The notes: a model not told the origin generated them from the letters alone. A stretch of 64,000 bases of DNA from Pontibacter sp. HSC-14F20 (GCF_019599265.1 NZ_JAHZTC010000001.1:496001-560000), one strand, 5' to 3'. Positions 26,352 through 36,655 are shown, counted from the first letter of the stretch. Program-made: numbers and translations.

Positions 26352-28544
26352 ATGGCAATTCTTCGTTTCAAGGCGCTCGAACTGGTAAGTCAGCGCAAAC
26401 CGGTAGAGGTAGTTCTACCACCCAGCAAAATCTCAGAGTACTTCGGTGTAAACGTGTTTGGCTTTTCGGCTCTACGTGCCACCATGTCCACCGAGAATTT
26501 TAAAAGACTCTGTGCAACAATAGATGCGGGCGAAAAAGTAGACCGTAATCTTGCTGATGCCGTGGCTGCTGCCATGAAAACATGGGCTATGAGCAAGGGG
26601 GCAACACACTATACGCACTGGTTCCAGCCACTGACAGGCTCAACAGCCGAAAAACACGACTCATTCTTCGACCTGACCAGTGAAGGTGATCCGATCGAGA
26701 GCTTTAAAGGAAGTGCCCTGGTGCAGCAGGAGCCTGATGCCTCTTCATTCCCGAGTGGAGGTATACGCAATACATTTGAGGCACGTGGTTACAGCGCCTG
26801 GGATCCGTCATCGCCAGCCTTCCTGATCGAAAATGCCGGTACCCGCACACTTTGTATACCTACTATTTTCGTTTCCTATACTGGTGAGGCGCTCGACTAC
26901 AAAACTCCACTGCTGAAGTCGCTGCACCTGCTTAACCAGGCCGCCGTTCCTGTTTGCCAGTATTTTGATAAAGATGTGGTGAAGGTGAACACGACGCTTG
27001 GTATAGAGCAAGAGTATTTCCTGGTTGATCGCGCCCTGTACGAAGCCCGCCCTGATCTGGCCATGACAGGCCGTACACTTTTCGGACATGCACCTGCCAA
27101 AGGCCAGCAGCTCGAAGACCACTATTTTGGTTCTATACCTAGCCGCGTGCATTCATTTATGGTCGACTTCGAAAAGACGGCCCTGAAACTGGGTATACCT
27201 TTGCGCACCCGCCACAACGAAGTAGCCCCCAACCAGTTTGAATGTGCTCCTACGTATGAGGACGCTAACCTAGCTGTGGACCACAACCAGCTCCTGATGG
27301 ACATTATGGACCGTGTGGCAGAACGCCACGGCCTTAAAGTGCTACTTCACGAAAAACCTTATAAAGGTGTAAACGGCAGCGGAAAACACAATAACTGGGC
27401 CTTGAGCACCAACACTGGCGTTAACCTGCTGTCGCCGGGCAAGCGGCCAAAAGAGAATCTGCAGTTCCTGACTTTCTTTGTGAACACTGTGATGGCCGTA
27501 CACAAGCACGCCGACCTGCTGCGTGCCAGCATCGCCTCTGCCAGCAACGACCACCGATTGGGTGCCAACGAAGCGCCGCCGGCTATCATGTCGGTTTTTG
27601 TAGGCCAGCAACTGACAGCGGTTTTAGAAGAACTGGAGCGTACGGCCAAGGTGCCAATGGAAAAAGGTGACAACATGTACCTCAAACTAGGTATAGACAA
27701 GATCCCTGAAATCCTACGCGACAACACTGACCGTAACCGTACCTCACCTTTCGCCTTTACGGGCAATAAGTTTGAATTCCGTGCTGTGGGTTCTTCAGCC
27801 AACAGTTCTTCTTCTATCACCGTGCTTAACACCATCGTAGCTGACCAGTTAATCGATTTCCGTGTGGCAGTCGACCATCTGATCGATAACAAAGGCATGA
27901 AAAAAGAACTGGCAATCATTCAGGTGCTACGCGAGTATGTGGCTGCCTCCAAAGCAATCCGCTTCGAGGGGAACGGCTACTCAAAAGAGTGGGAAGAAGA
28001 GGCTGCGATACGTGGTCTTTCGAACATCAAGTCTACACCGCGCGCTTTGGATGTATACCACCGCGAGGAAGTACAGGAACTGTTTACGCGCCACGGCATT
28101 TTCTCAAGAATAGAGCTGCACGCAAGACACGAAATCCTGTTGGAAGAATACATCAAGAAGATTCAGATTGAGTCACGTGTTATGGGTGACCTTGCCTTCA
28201 ACCATGTTATACCTACTGCTGTGGCTTATCAGAACAAACTGATCCAGAATATCCGTGGCCTGAAGGACCTGGGATTGGAGGATGAGTACACTGAATCTAC
28301 TTTGGACTCGATCAAGCGAATTTCACGCCATATCAAATCGATTCAGACCAATGCCGTTGACATGATCCAGCATCGTAAGGTGGCTAATAAGATCGAAAAT
28401 GTACGCGAGAAGGCAATTTACTACAATGAGGAAGTAATGCCTTATTTTGAAGCCATCCGTACGAGTGTAGATAAACTGGAACTGATGGTTGACGACGAGG
28501 ATTGGCCATTGGTGAAGTATCGCGAGCTGATGTTCAGACGCTAA
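26352..28544 (+). CDS. glnN: glutamine synthetase type III (GSIII/GlnN)
   Basis: This 730-residue protein matches the size of type III glutamine synthetases (about 720-730) and is clearly longer than GSI or GSII. Family blocks include the GS-III N-terminal region, DPSSPAFLIENAGTRTLCIPTIF, the catalytic GIEQEYFLVD, RHNEVAPNQFECAPTYEDANLAVDHN (described over residues 290-315), the glycine loop YKGVNGSGKHNNWALSTN and NRTSPFAFTGNKFEFRAVGSS. It makes glutamine from glutamate, ammonia and ATP in the cytosol. It has its own promoter and terminator. Confidence 0.97.
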   Translation: MAILRFKALELVSQRKPVEVVLPPSKISEYFGVNVFGFSALRATMSTENFKRLCATIDAGEKVDRNLADAVAAAMKTWAMSKGATHYTHWFQPLTGSTAEKHDSFFDLTSEGDPIESFKGSALVQQEPDASSFPSGGIRNTFEARGYSAWDPSSPAFLIENAGTRTLCIPTIFVSYTGEALDYKTPLLKSLHLLNQAAVPVCQYFDKDVVKVNTTLGIEQEYFLVDRALYEARPDLAMTGRTLFGHAPAKGQQLEDHYFGSIPSRVHSFMVDFEKTALKLGIPLRTRHNEVAPNQFECAPTYEDANLAVDHNQLLMDIMDRVAERHGLKVLLHEKPYKGVNGSGKHNNWALSTNTGVNLLSPGKRPKENLQFLTFFVNTVMAVHKHADLLRASIASASNDHRLGANEAPPAIMSVFVGQQLTAVLEELERTAKVPMEKGDNMYLKLGIDKIPEILRDNTDRNRTSPFAFTGNKFEFRAVGSSANSSSSITVLNTIVADQLIDFRVAVDHLIDNKGMKKELAIIQVLREYVAASKAIRFEGNGYSKEWEEEAAIRGLSNIKSTPRALDVYHREEVQELFTRHGIFSRIELHARHEILLEEYIKKIQIESRVMGDLAFNHVIPTAVAYQNKLIQNIRGLKDLGLEDEYTESTLDSIKRISRHIKSIQTNAVDMIQHRKVANKIENVREKAIYYNEEVMPYFEAIRTSVDKLELMVDDEDWPLVKYRELMFRR

Positions 28545-28561
28545 TCTGATTTGACTATAAT

Positions 28562-28594
28562 AAAAAAGAGCACCCGTTAAAGGTGCTCTTTTTT
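28562..28594. terminator. bidirectional terminator after glnN
   Basis: Perfect 13-bp arms AAAAAAGAGCACC (28562-28574) and GGTGCTCTTTTTT (28582-28594) lie between convergent genes. Confidence 0.9.
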
Positions 28595-28596
28595 AT

Positions 28597-28968
28597 TTAG
28601 CTGTGATTTCTGATCCAGCCGATCACTTCACCGGTTACCTTGGCCAGAATGATCGGCAAAAGCACAATCACCAGAGCAGTTGCTATGACGGGTCTTAGGC
28701 CCATGCTCATAATGAGTTTCCTGACAGCTTTGCTTCGTAATTCGCCAAGTATATACCTGCCAGCCTGTGTCATGGGTTTTCCTTTCAGCACCTCGAGCAC
28801 ACCACGCCAATTGCCACGCTCAATCTGTCGCTTCAGAAAGCCTAGTACAGTATCTTTGGTGATCAGGAAGGCTTCGCTTACCTGTTCCTGACGCAGTTTT
28901 CCCCAATGTAAAAGAGAGCGAAGCTTTTCGTCAGCGTTTTTAGGTATATAGGTGCTCATGTGTATCAT
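28597..28968 (-). CDS. small membrane-anchored protein of unknown function
   Basis: This is a 123-residue frame; ATG 28959 (MSTYIPKNADEKLRSL) is an equally likely start. The N-terminal 85 residues are soluble and basic, with a possible helix-turn-helix-like stretch around EQVSEAFLITKDTVLGFLKRQ. A single transmembrane helix (VIATALVIVLLPIILAKVTG) is near the end. No family was recognised. It is convergent with glnN. The 289-bp spacer upstream (28969-29257) shows no gene and no clear promoter. Confidence 0.55.
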   Translation of the reverse strand: MIHMSTYIPKNADEKLRSLLHWGKLRQEQVSEAFLITKDTVLGFLKRQIERGNWRGVLEVLKGKPMTQAGRYILGELRSKAVRKLIMSMGLRPVIATALVIVLLPIILAKVTGEVIGWIRNHS

Positions 28969-29257
28969 TTCTTTCTATCTGATTTTACCCCCGGACAAGT
29001 TCGCATAATTTCACTCAGCATTCTTGCCAGTCCGGATGCTCCTGCAACAATATACTGATAATTTCTATACCTGGATACACCCCAGCAATGGTTAGGAATG
29101 AACAGGTTATGCAAATGCTGGCACAAAACGTGCCGCGCTTACCGCTGTTTAAAATAATGATGCTAAATTTACGCATTATGCCTGTTGAACAAAGCAGGCC
29201 TGAAATAAGTTAAGAGAACGAAGTTTTAGCGTAGGCATAAGTAGGCCTAAAATATAT

Positions 29258-31231
29258 ATGAACAGAATCTATTGCACCAGCCTGGTTGAATATAAGCGCA
29301 GAGAAACCATCGAAGTAAAGATTGGCGCTGTGCCGATGGGTGCTCATCATCCGATCCGTGTGCAATCCATGACGACCGTGGACACCATGGACACACTTGG
29401 CTCTGTAGAGCAGTGTATACGGATGATCGAGGCGGGTTGCGAATACATCCGCATTACGGCGCCCAGCATCAAGGAAGCTGAAAATCTGCGTCACATCAAG
29501 GCGGAATTGCGCCGACGAGGTTATAATGCGCCATTGGTAGCCGATATTCATTTTACGCCAAACGCTGCCGAGGTAGCTGCCCGCATCGTGGAGAAAGTCC
29601 GCATCAACCCGGGAAACTATGCCGATAAGAAGAAGTTTGAGGTAATTGAGTATAACGACGAAACCTACCAGGCGGAGCTGGACCGTATCCGGGAGCGCTT
29701 TGTTCCGCTGATTCGTATTTGCAAAGAACACGGCACAGCCATGCGTATCGGAACGAATCATGGTTCACTGTCCGACCGCATTCTGAGCCGCTATGGCGAT
29801 ACACCACTAGGTATGGTGGAAAGTGCGCTGGAGTTTTTGCGCATCTGCGAAGACGAGCAATATTATAACGTCGTCATTTCGATGAAAGCATCCAACACGC
29901 AAGTGATGGTGCAGGCTTACCGACTGTTGGTGCAGAAACTGGAAGAGGAAGGACTAAAGCCATACCCATTGCATCTGGGCGTAACAGAAGCCGGTGAAGC
30001 CGAAGACGGTCGCATTAAGTCTGCCGTAGGTATAGGTACGCTGCTGGAAGACGGTCTGGGCGATACAGTCCGCGTTTCTCTGACTGAGGCGCCTGAAGCG
30101 GAAGTACCTGTGGCTAAAGCACTCATCGATCGCTATACCTACCGGGCTGAAAAAGCACGTTCAATTAAGCCAATTTGCAACATTCCGATTGATCCGTTTC
30201 AATACCACCGCCGCGAAACGGCAGAAATAGAGAATGTCGGCGCCCTAAATGTGCCGCGTGTGCTCGCTGACCTGAGCCAACTGCGCGATATACAGTATGC
30301 TGATCTGAAAAGTGTAGGCCACTTATATTCTATGCTGCTGGACAAGTTTAACATGAACGATCTGGGTGCCGATTACATTTATACAGGTGATCGCCCAATC
30401 AATTTTATGTTACCCAACGGGCTGAAAGAGATCATTAACTATGTGCCCTGGCAGCTAGTAGAGGACCAGGAACACCGCCATCCTTTGCTCACTGCAAAGC
30501 AGTACCTGGAAGCCACCCAACTCCACCCGAAACTTAATTTTGTAGAAACAGATATCGATGGTATTTCAAGCGATTTACTGGAGCATTTGAAGAATGATCC
30601 TACTGTAGTGCTGGTGCTGTATACCTCCAATGAGCATGCCATGCCGGAACTGCGCAAATGTTTCTTCCGCCTGATGAACAACGATGTCAGCACGCCTGCC
30701 ATTATCAAACGCTCATACGGAGCTTTAACGCCAGATGAGGTTCAGTTATACGCTTCTACTGATGTCGGTGGTTTACTGATTGACGGGCTCGGGGATGGCA
30801 TTATGCTGGGCACAGAGCTACTGCCAGCGCAGGAGAAAGTTGCTTGGTTAAACACAATTGAGAAACTGAATAACCTGAGCTTCGGTATTCTGCAGGCGGC
30901 CCGCACCCGCATGAGTAAAACAGAGTACATCAGTTGCCCAAGCTGCGGCCGCACCTTGTTCGATTTACAGGAAACAACCGCCATGATCCGTAAAAGAACC
31001 GATCACCTGAAAGGTGTGAAGATTGGCATTATGGGCTGCATTGTGAACGGTCCTGGCGAGATGGCGGATGCAGACTACGGTTATGTGGGTGTCGGAAAAG
31101 ACAAAATAGCCCTGTATCGTGGCCAGACAGTAGTCAAAAAATCAGTTCCTGCTGACAGAGCGGTAGACGAATTGATAGAATTGATAAGGGAGGATGCGAG
31201 GTGGATTGAACCTGTGCAATTAGAGGCTTAA
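29258..31231 (+). CDS. ispG: 4-hydroxy-3-methylbut-2-enyl diphosphate synthase IspG (long form)
   Basis: This 657-residue enzyme is of the methylerythritol-phosphate isoprenoid pathway; it reductively converts MEcPP to HMBPP using a 4Fe-4S cluster. The TIM-barrel half carries PIRVQSMTTVDTMD and GVTEAGEAEDG. The C-terminal half carries the cluster cysteines in SCPSCGRTLFDLQ and GIMGCIVNGPGEMADADYGYVG. About 250 residues inserted between them mark the long form shared by Bacteroidota, Chlamydiae and plants rather than the 370-residue E. coli type. It feeds precursors to carotenoids, cf. the CrtA-like gene at 37349. Confidence 0.97.
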   Translation: MNRIYCTSLVEYKRRETIEVKIGAVPMGAHHPIRVQSMTTVDTMDTLGSVEQCIRMIEAGCEYIRITAPSIKEAENLRHIKAELRRRGYNAPLVADIHFTPNAAEVAARIVEKVRINPGNYADKKKFEVIEYNDETYQAELDRIRERFVPLIRICKEHGTAMRIGTNHGSLSDRILSRYGDTPLGMVESALEFLRICEDEQYYNVVISMKASNTQVMVQAYRLLVQKLEEEGLKPYPLHLGVTEAGEAEDGRIKSAVGIGTLLEDGLGDTVRVSLTEAPEAEVPVAKALIDRYTYRAEKARSIKPICNIPIDPFQYHRRETAEIENVGALNVPRVLADLSQLRDIQYADLKSVGHLYSMLLDKFNMNDLGADYIYTGDRPINFMLPNGLKEIINYVPWQLVEDQEHRHPLLTAKQYLEATQLHPKLNFVETDIDGISSDLLEHLKNDPTVVLVLYTSNEHAMPELRKCFFRLMNNDVSTPAIIKRSYGALTPDEVQLYASTDVGGLLIDGLGDGIMLGTELLPAQEKVAWLNTIEKLNNLSFGILQAARTRMSKTEYISCPSCGRTLFDLQETTAMIRKRTDHLKGVKIGIMGCIVNGPGEMADADYGYVGVGKDKIALYRGQTVVKKSVPADRAVDELIELIREDARWIEPVQLEA

Positions 31232-31332
31232 TCGGATCCTTGCTGCTCTTACACTGGGGATAGGCTGCTTAAAAGCGTAGCTGCAGGTATAGATGCCTTC
31301 CGAAAATTTACTAAAATATTAATTACCGCACC

Positions 31333-31497
31333 ATGAAAGGATTATTTGATTTTTCAGAAGTAGCGACCTACTTCTTTCGCAAAAAAGACCCGAACCGGAA
31401 GACTAATTTTAATCTTCGGGCTATGCATACCATCAACAAAATCTCAATTCTGATGTTTTTGGCTGCGATGGTTTACTTTGTGATCAAGCATTGGTAA
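31333..31497 (+). CDS. 54-residue single-span membrane protein (DUF6728-like)
   Basis: ATG 31333 opens a 54-codon frame ending TAA 31495-31497. The protein starts MKGLFDFSEVATYFFRKKD, continues with a basic, Asn-rich stretch (NRKTNFNLRAMHTINK) and ends with one transmembrane helix (ISILMFLAAMVYFVIK) and HW. Charge placement predicts a cytoplasmic N-terminus. Short proteins of this layout occur in many Cytophagales, possibly filed as DUF6728 (memory, not checked). The next gene starts 11 bases later, so they are probably cotranscribed. Confidence 0.65.
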   Translation: MKGLFDFSEVATYFFRKKDPNRKTNFNLRAMHTINKISILMFLAAMVYFVIKHW

Positions 31498-31507
31498 GTT
31501 AGCCACC

Positions 31508-31852
31508 ATGAATATCGAGGATTTCAGGGATTACTGTCTGGCGAAACCGGCTACTACAGAGGAAATGCCTTTTGACCAGGACACCCTTGTTTTCAAGGTG
31601 AAGGGGAAAATGTTTGCTCTTTGCAGTCTGTCTGAATATGGGAAAGGTATAGCGCTGAAGTGTGATCCTGAACAAGCCATACTTTTGCGAGAACAGTATC
31701 CACAGGTACTACCCGGCTACCATATGAACAAGCAACATTGGAACACCGTATTGCCTGAAGCTGGCTTACCCCTTGATATTCTAAAATCATTGATCGACGA
31801 TTCCTACACCTTGGTTGTGGCGAAATTGCCTAAATCTCAAAAACCGGTATAA
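31508..31852 (+). CDS. MmcQ/YjbR-family protein
   Basis: This 114-residue protein is of the YjbR/MmcQ family. MNIEDFRDYCLAKPATTEEMPF, then VFKVKGKMFAL and LKCDPEQAILLREQYP, then PGYHMNKQHWNTV are the conserved blocks of this CyaY-like double-wing fold. Members are described as possible DNA-binding proteins, but the function is not firmly known. Length is standard. It probably shares a transcript with the 54-residue membrane protein upstream. The following 263-bp spacer holds only AT-rich sequence and presumably the marR promoter. Confidence 0.87.
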   Translation: MNIEDFRDYCLAKPATTEEMPFDQDTLVFKVKGKMFALCSLSEYGKGIALKCDPEQAILLREQYPQVLPGYHMNKQHWNTVLPEAGLPLDILKSLIDDSYTLVVAKLPKSQKPV

Positions 31853-32115
31853 TTTATTTTCTAAAAATCTACAAAGAGACAATCTTTTGTAAGCCGATTA
31901 TCTGCTTTCTGTTATAACAATCCGGCACAAAAACGCATTGTATGATAACATAGGATAAATCTGGTTGCCTGTTTGTGTCTGTTTGCTGTTTAAACCTACC
32001 TAAAACATTTTAAGGGCATATTTTAGAGTGAAATTGATGACGCAAAATTTGTAACAGATATAAAAGTTTATATGTATATTAAGATCAATTTTGCAACTAT
32101 TCACCCTAACTCACT

Positions 32116-32622
32116 ATGCAATCTCAACGCAACGTAGGCGTATTTGCTTACAGAAACGAATGGCAAAATGCCAGTCTGAACATTATCATAACAAACAGTT
32201 TACTGCTAAACAGCTACGAAGAGTTTTTTAAAAAACATGAAGTAACCGGCCAGCAGTACAATATTCTTCGCATTTTACGCGAACACTATCCCAAGCCTGT
32301 GTCCACTTCGGTGTTGCGCAATAACATGCTCGACAAAATGTCGGATACCTCGCGTTTGGTCGGCCGGCTCAAAACAAAAGGCCTGGTAGAAGTGGAGCGT
32401 AACATTTCTGATAAGCGACTGGTCAACATTGTGATCTCTGACAAAGGTTTTAGTCTGTTAGATCAAATTGGAAATGATTTATTCAAACTTGACAATCTGC
32501 TACAGGGGCTAACGGAGGAAGAAGCAACTACTTTGGCTAACCTACTGACAAAAGCAAGGGAGTCGATAGCAAGTGCCGAGGAACGACTCATACCCGCTCT
32601 TCAACTTAACGAAGCAGTGTAA
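32116..32622 (+). CDS. MarR-family transcriptional regulator
   Basis: This is a 168-residue winged-helix regulator. Helices of the dimer domain flank the wHTH (QQYNILRILREHYPKPVSTSVLRNNM, recognition segment SDTSRLVGRLKTKGLVEV, wing RNISDKRLVNIVISDKG). The ligand and targets are unknown; no adjacent operon suggests them, and the upstream spacer shows no obvious MarR-type palindrome. A short terminator follows. Confidence 0.9.
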   Translation: MQSQRNVGVFAYRNEWQNASLNIIITNSLLLNSYEEFFKKHEVTGQQYNILRILREHYPKPVSTSVLRNNMLDKMSDTSRLVGRLKTKGLVEVERNISDKRLVNIVISDKGFSLLDQIGNDLFKLDNLLQGLTEEEATTLANLLTKARESIASAEERLIPALQLNEAV

Positions 32623-32643
32623 GCGATTTAAAACCACACGACA

Positions 32644-32673
32644 AGGATAGCCCAACAGGCTATCCTTTTTTTT
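32644..32673 (+). terminator. terminator after the marR-type gene
   Basis: AGGATAGCC pairs with GGCTATCCT around five bases, followed by a run of eight or nine T. The stretch 32676-32855 after it holds no gene; it has three AGGTATA words and is otherwise unremarkable. Confidence 0.85.
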
Positions 32674-32856
32674 GCTATAACTTATCCAGAAGCGTGTTTT
32701 CAATGCAGCTCACCGCCTCGTTTTAAAAGCTGATACTTGCCAAAAGGCTATCGTATGACGGGAAAATTTTTTAATACAAGTCAGGTATAGAAGGTATAAT
32801 CGAGTAGCGTGATCAAAAAATCCTAAGCTTAATAGAAGGTTTTTTCTAGGTATAAA

Positions 32857-32897
32857 AACCAAAAGCCGCCAGGTTTGGGGTCTGGGCGGCTTTTGGA
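32857..32897 (-). terminator. terminator of leuS
   Basis: On the minus strand CCAAAAGCCGCC pairs with GGCGGCTTTTGG and is followed by TTTTTA. It starts 26 bases after the leuS stop. Confidence 0.85.
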
Positions 32898-32922
32898 AAA
32901 GTTAGTGGTAAGATGGAACTCC

Positions 32923-35694
32923 TTATACCACCACGTTGATGATTTTGTTAGGGACGATAATAACTTTCTTTGGTGTTTTTCCTTCCAAAAACTTCATAAT
33001 CTGCTCGTCGGCCAGCACCGCTTTCTCCATCTCTTCCCGTGGAGCATCAGTAGCAAAAGCAAGCTTTCCGCGTGTCTTGCCATTCACAGATACCGGATAC
33101 TCAAATGTATCTTCTACCAGGTACTTTTCATCCCAGGTCGGGAATGAGGCGAAGGTAATGCTTTGGTTGTGGCCCAGTTTTTCCCAAAGTTCTTCAGCGA
33201 TGTGCGGCGCATAAGGAGCCAATGCAATAGTCAAAGGCTCCAGAATAGCCCGTTTGTTTGTCTTGAGGGCCGTCAATTCGTTTACACAGATCATGAAAGT
33301 GGCAACAGAAGTATTAAAAGAGAAGCGCTCAACGTCTTCTTCCACCTTCTTCACCGTTTTGTGTAGCGTCTTCAATTCCGCAGCCGTTGGTATTTCGTCG
33401 GATACAACAAAGTTGCCATCGTTGTCGTGGAATAGTTTCCAGAATCGCTTCAGGAACTTGGTTACGCCGTCCATGCCGTTAGTGTTCCAGGGCTTGAACT
33501 GCTCCAGCGGACCAAGGAACATTTCATACATGCGCAGGGTATCGGCACCGTTCCGCTCCACGATAATATCCGGGTTTACTACATTATATTTCGATTTGGA
33601 CATCTTCTCAACTTCCACGCCGCAGATGTATTTGCCATCTTCCAAAACAAACTCTGCGTTGGCGTTTTCTGGTCTCCAGGCTTTGAAAGCCTCTACATCC
33701 AGCAAATCATTCTCCACTATGTTCACGTCCACATGTAGGGGAGTCGTGTCGTATTGCTTATGCAGACCATAAGATACGTAGGTGTTGCTCTCCTTCAAGC
33801 GGTAAACAAAGTTAGACCGCCCCTGTATCATACCTTGGTTGATCAGTTTTTTGAACGGCTCCTGCTCAACTACCAGCCCCAGGTCGAACATAAACTTGTT
33901 CCAGAAGCGGGAGTAGAGGAGGTGACCTGTAGCATGCTCGGCACCACCCATGTACAGGTCCACATTGCGCCAATAGGCAACTTTGTCTTTGTCGGCAAAG
34001 GCCTGGTCGTTTTGCGGGTCCATGTAGCGGTACCAGTACCAGGAGGAACCTGCCCAACCCGGCATTGTGCTCAGTTCATACTCGCACTGATCCTGGTATT
34101 TCCAATCTACGGCGCGGCCTAGCGGTGGCTCACCAGTCTCGGTTGGCAGGTAGGCGTCGATCTTAGGCAGCTCGAGTGGCAGCTCTTTTTCGTCCAGCAA
34201 GTGCGGTATACCTTCTTTAAAGTAAACCGGCACCGGCTCACCCCAGTAACGCTGACGGCTGAACACTGCATCGCGCATACGGTATTGCGTTCTTCCCTTC
34301 CCAACACCCAGTTCTTCGGCTTTGGCTATACCTGCATTTATTGCTTCTTTCACTTCCAGCCCGTTCAGGAAACCGGAGTTGATGATTTTTCCTTCTTTGG
34401 CAGCGTAAGCTTCTTCCTCTAGATTGCCGCCGGCTACAACTTCTTTAATCGGAAGATTGAAGTGTTTGGCAAAAGCGTAATCGCGGGAATCATGCCCCGG
34501 AACGGCCATTACGGCGCCAGTACCATATCCGGCCAGCACGTAATCAGCGATCCAGATTGGCACACGTTCTTCTGAAATCGGATTGATAGCATAGGCTCCT
34601 GTAAACACACCGCTTACTGTTTTTACGTCCGTCATGCGCTCGCGCTCCGAACGGTTTTTGGCTACGTTTACATAAGATGCTACTTCTGCGCGCTGGGCAT
34701 CCGTAGTGATTTCGTTTACCAGTTCATGCTCCGGCGCCAGCACGACAAACGTAGCACCGTAAATGGTATCGATGCGGGTTGTGAAGACCTTGATCTTCTC
34801 AGAAGCGCCGCCCTCTACTGCAAAATCAAGCTCGGCACCTACAGACTTGCCAATCCAGTTGCGTTGCATTTCTTTTACCGGTTCAGGCCAGTCAATGGTG
34901 TCGAGGCCCAGCAACAGGCGCTCGGCATAAGCAGTGATGCGCATCATCCACTGCCGCATTAGCTTGCGTTCCACTGGGTATCCACCGCGCTCCGATACTC
35001 CGCCCACAACTTCGTCGTTGGCCAGTACTGTTCCCAGAGCAGGGCACCAGTTTACTACGGCATCGGCTACATAGGTCAGTCTATACTTCAGGAGCAGCTG
35101 CGATTTCTGCTGCTCGTTCATATTTTTCCAATCACCGGCAGCAAAAACAGGCGTATCTTCATCACAGGCGGCATTTATTCCTGCATTTCCGTTTGCCTCA
35201 AATGCAGCAATCAGCTTGTCAATGGATACAGCTTTGTCGGCTGTGTAATCATAGTAGCTGTTAAACAACTGCATGAAAATCCATTGCGTCCACTTGTAGT
35301 AGCTTGGGTCGGAGGTACGCACTTCGCGCTCCCATTCGTAAGAGAAGCCGATATTCTTCAGCTGTTCGATGTAGCGTCCAATGTTTTGTTCGGTAGTAAT
35401 GGCCGGGTGCTGACCGGTTTGAATGGCGTATTGCTCAGCTGGCAGACCAAAGGCGTCGAAGCCCATCGGGTGCAGCACGTTAAATCCTTTGGCGCGTTTG
35501 AAGCGGCTCACGATGTCAGAAGCGATGTAACCGAGTGGGTGACCTACGTGCAGACCCGCACCGGAAGGGTAGGGGAACATATCCAGCACATAATATTTTG
35601 GTTTATCGGTGTTTTCAGTGGCCTTAAAAGTCTGGTTTTCTTCCCAGTAACGCTGCCACTTCTTCTCAATCTGATTGAAATTATACTCTGACAT
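32923..35694 (-). CDS. leuS: leucyl-tRNA synthetase
   Basis: This 923-residue class I aminoacyl-tRNA synthetase charges tRNA-Leu. The HIGH-type motif is in [17 protein letters not shown] and the KMSKS motif in [15 protein letters not shown]. The editing domain lies in between ([20 protein letters not shown]), and the C-terminal extension ends [14 protein letters not shown]. The length includes a Bacteroidota insertion near residues 165-185. The gene stands alone with its own terminator. A long inverted AT-rich repeat lies between it and the divergent DsbA-like gene. Confidence 0.98.
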   Translation of the reverse strand: MSEYNFNQIEKKWQRYWEENQTFKATENTDKPKYYVLDMFPYPSGAGLHVGHPLGYIASDIVSRFKRAKGFNVLHPMGFDAFGLPAEQYAIQTGQHPAITTEQNIGRYIEQLKNIGFSYEWEREVRTSDPSYYKWTQWIFMQLFNSYYDYTADKAVSIDKLIAAFEANGNAGINAACDEDTPVFAAGDWKNMNEQQKSQLLLKYRLTYVADAVVNWCPALGTVLANDEVVGGVSERGGYPVERKLMRQWMMRITAYAERLLLGLDTIDWPEPVKEMQRNWIGKSVGAELDFAVEGGASEKIKVFTTRIDTIYGATFVVLAPEHELVNEITTDAQRAEVASYVNVAKNRSERERMTDVKTVSGVFTGAYAINPISEERVPIWIADYVLAGYGTGAVMAVPGHDSRDYAFAKHFNLPIKEVVAGGNLEEEAYAAKEGKIINSGFLNGLEVKEAINAGIAKAEELGVGKGRTQYRMRDAVFSRQRYWGEPVPVYFKEGIPHLLDEKELPLELPKIDAYLPTETGEPPLGRAVDWKYQDQCEYELSTMPGWAGSSWYWYRYMDPQNDQAFADKDKVAYWRNVDLYMGGAEHATGHLLYSRFWNKFMFDLGLVVEQEPFKKLINQGMIQGRSNFVYRLKESNTYVSYGLHKQYDTTPLHVDVNIVENDLLDVEAFKAWRPENANAEFVLEDGKYICGVEVEKMSKSKYNVVNPDIIVERNGADTLRMYEMFLGPLEQFKPWNTNGMDGVTKFLKRFWKLFHDNDGNFVVSDEIPTAAELKTLHKTVKKVEEDVERFSFNTSVATFMICVNELTALKTNKRAILEPLTIALAPYAPHIAEELWEKLGHNQSITFASFPTWDEKYLVEDTFEYPVSVNGKTRGKLAFATDAPREEMEKAVLADEQIMKFLEGKTPKKVIIVPNKIINVVV

Positions 35695-35737
35695 AGTTTA
35701 TCGTGTATTCGCTTGATCTAAACAAGCTGCTAAGATA

Positions 35738-35962
35738 CGTTAAATTGCTAAATGGTTAAATTGTTGATTACTGATTGTTAGCGGTAGTAAGTTGTGCGAC
35801 AGTTATAGGCTTGATATAAACAGGTAGTAGTTATGCTAGTGATAATACACTGTAACTGATTCTTACTGACTAATCCATACAAATACCAGCACTCACCTAT
35901 ACCTACTACCTTTCATTAACAATTTAACCATTTATCCATACAGCCAATTTAGCCATTTAACA
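35738..35962. repeat. inverted octamer-type AT-rich repeats in the leuS/DsbA-like spacer
   Basis: TAAATGGTTAAATTGTT (35749-35765) recurs as an exact reverse complement at 35918-35934, 152 bases apart. Both ends continue with related words (TAAATTGC, TAAATTGGC, TAAATGGC), so each arm is a small array of degenerate eight-base units. The spacer (310 bp) holds no other gene. Confidence 0.6.
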
Positions 35963-35972
35963 ACCAATAAAG

Positions 35973-35980
35973 TACCTTTG
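35973..35980 (+). promoter_or_regulatory. -7 box of the DsbA-like gene
   Basis: TACCTTTG fits TAnnTTTG and lies 24 bases before ATG 36005. Its last three bases form an in-frame TTG that could be mistaken for a start codon. Confidence 0.45.
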
Positions 35981-36004
35981 CAGTTAGAAGCAAAACAGAA
36001 TAAG

Positions 36005-36655
36005 ATGGAAAAATACGACCTGTTGGATATACCGCACCTGATCTATGTAATGGACCCGATGTGTTCGTGGTGCTATGGATTTGCGCCGGTGCTGCATCAG
36101 CTCAAGCAGGAACAGGAAGGAAAAATGAAGTTCAAGCTGGTGTTGGGCGGTTTGAGGCCGGGTACGACGGAGCCGATGAGTGATGAGATGAAAGCCGCCA
36201 CAAAGCAACATTGGCAGGAAGTTGAGAAAGCAACCGGACAGGCCTTCGATTTCAGTTTTTTTGAGCGGGATGAATTTGTATATGACACCGAGCCGGCTTG
36301 CCGCGCTGTCGTGACGATGCGCTACCTTCAGCCAGAAAAAGAACTGGAGATGGCCGAAGAAGTACAGCGTGCTTTTTATGCCCGTAACAATGATGTGGCC
36401 AAAGCTGAGGTGCTGGCTGAAATAGCGCTGGGACTAGGTATAGCTGAAGACACTTTTCTGGAGAAGTTTCATTCCGATGAAATGAAAGAGAAGACCGGGC
36501 AGGATTTCCTGATTGCCCGTCACCTGCAGGCCAATGCTTTTCCAAGCCTATACCTGCTCGTCGGGCACAATCTGAACCTGCTTAGCCGTGGTTACCGCTT
36601 GTATGATGCCCTCAAAGCTAAAATAGAGGAAGCGCTAAAAGGTAATACCCCTTGA
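36005..36655 (+). CDS. DsbA-family (FrnE-like) thioredoxin-fold oxidoreductase
   Basis: ATG 36005 was chosen because the in-frame TTG upstream lies in the promoter. The 216-residue product lacks a signal peptide, so it is probably cytosolic. The active-site CSWC is at residues 20-23 in YVMDPMCSWCYGF, followed by a helical insert and the cis-Pro loop ANAFPSLYLLV. This is the DsbA/FrnE branch with roles in thiol redox balance; the substrate is unknown. The next gene (DUF1003) starts inside its last four bases, indicating translational coupling. Confidence 0.88.
   Translation: MEKYDLLDIPHLIYVMDPMCSWCYGFAPVLHQLKQEQEGKMKFKLVLGGLRPGTTEPMSDEMKAATKQHWQEVEKATGQAFDFSFFERDEFVYDTEPACRAVVTMRYLQPEKELEMAEEVQRAFYARNNDVAKAEVLAEIALGLGIAEDTFLEKFHSDEMKEKTGQDFLIARHLQANAFPSLYLLVGHNLNLLSRGYRLYDALKAKIEEALKGNTP

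Noticed and set aside
27359..27919. 186-codon frame antisense to glnN
   Set aside because: Shadow of the strongly conserved glutamine synthetase frame.
29210..29761. 183-codon frame antisense to ispG
   Set aside because: Overlaps the conserved barrel region of IspG; no start context or family.
35978..36004. TTG start for the DsbA-like gene
   Set aside because: The TTG is part of the TACCTTTG -7 box; ATG 36005 begins the conserved sequence.
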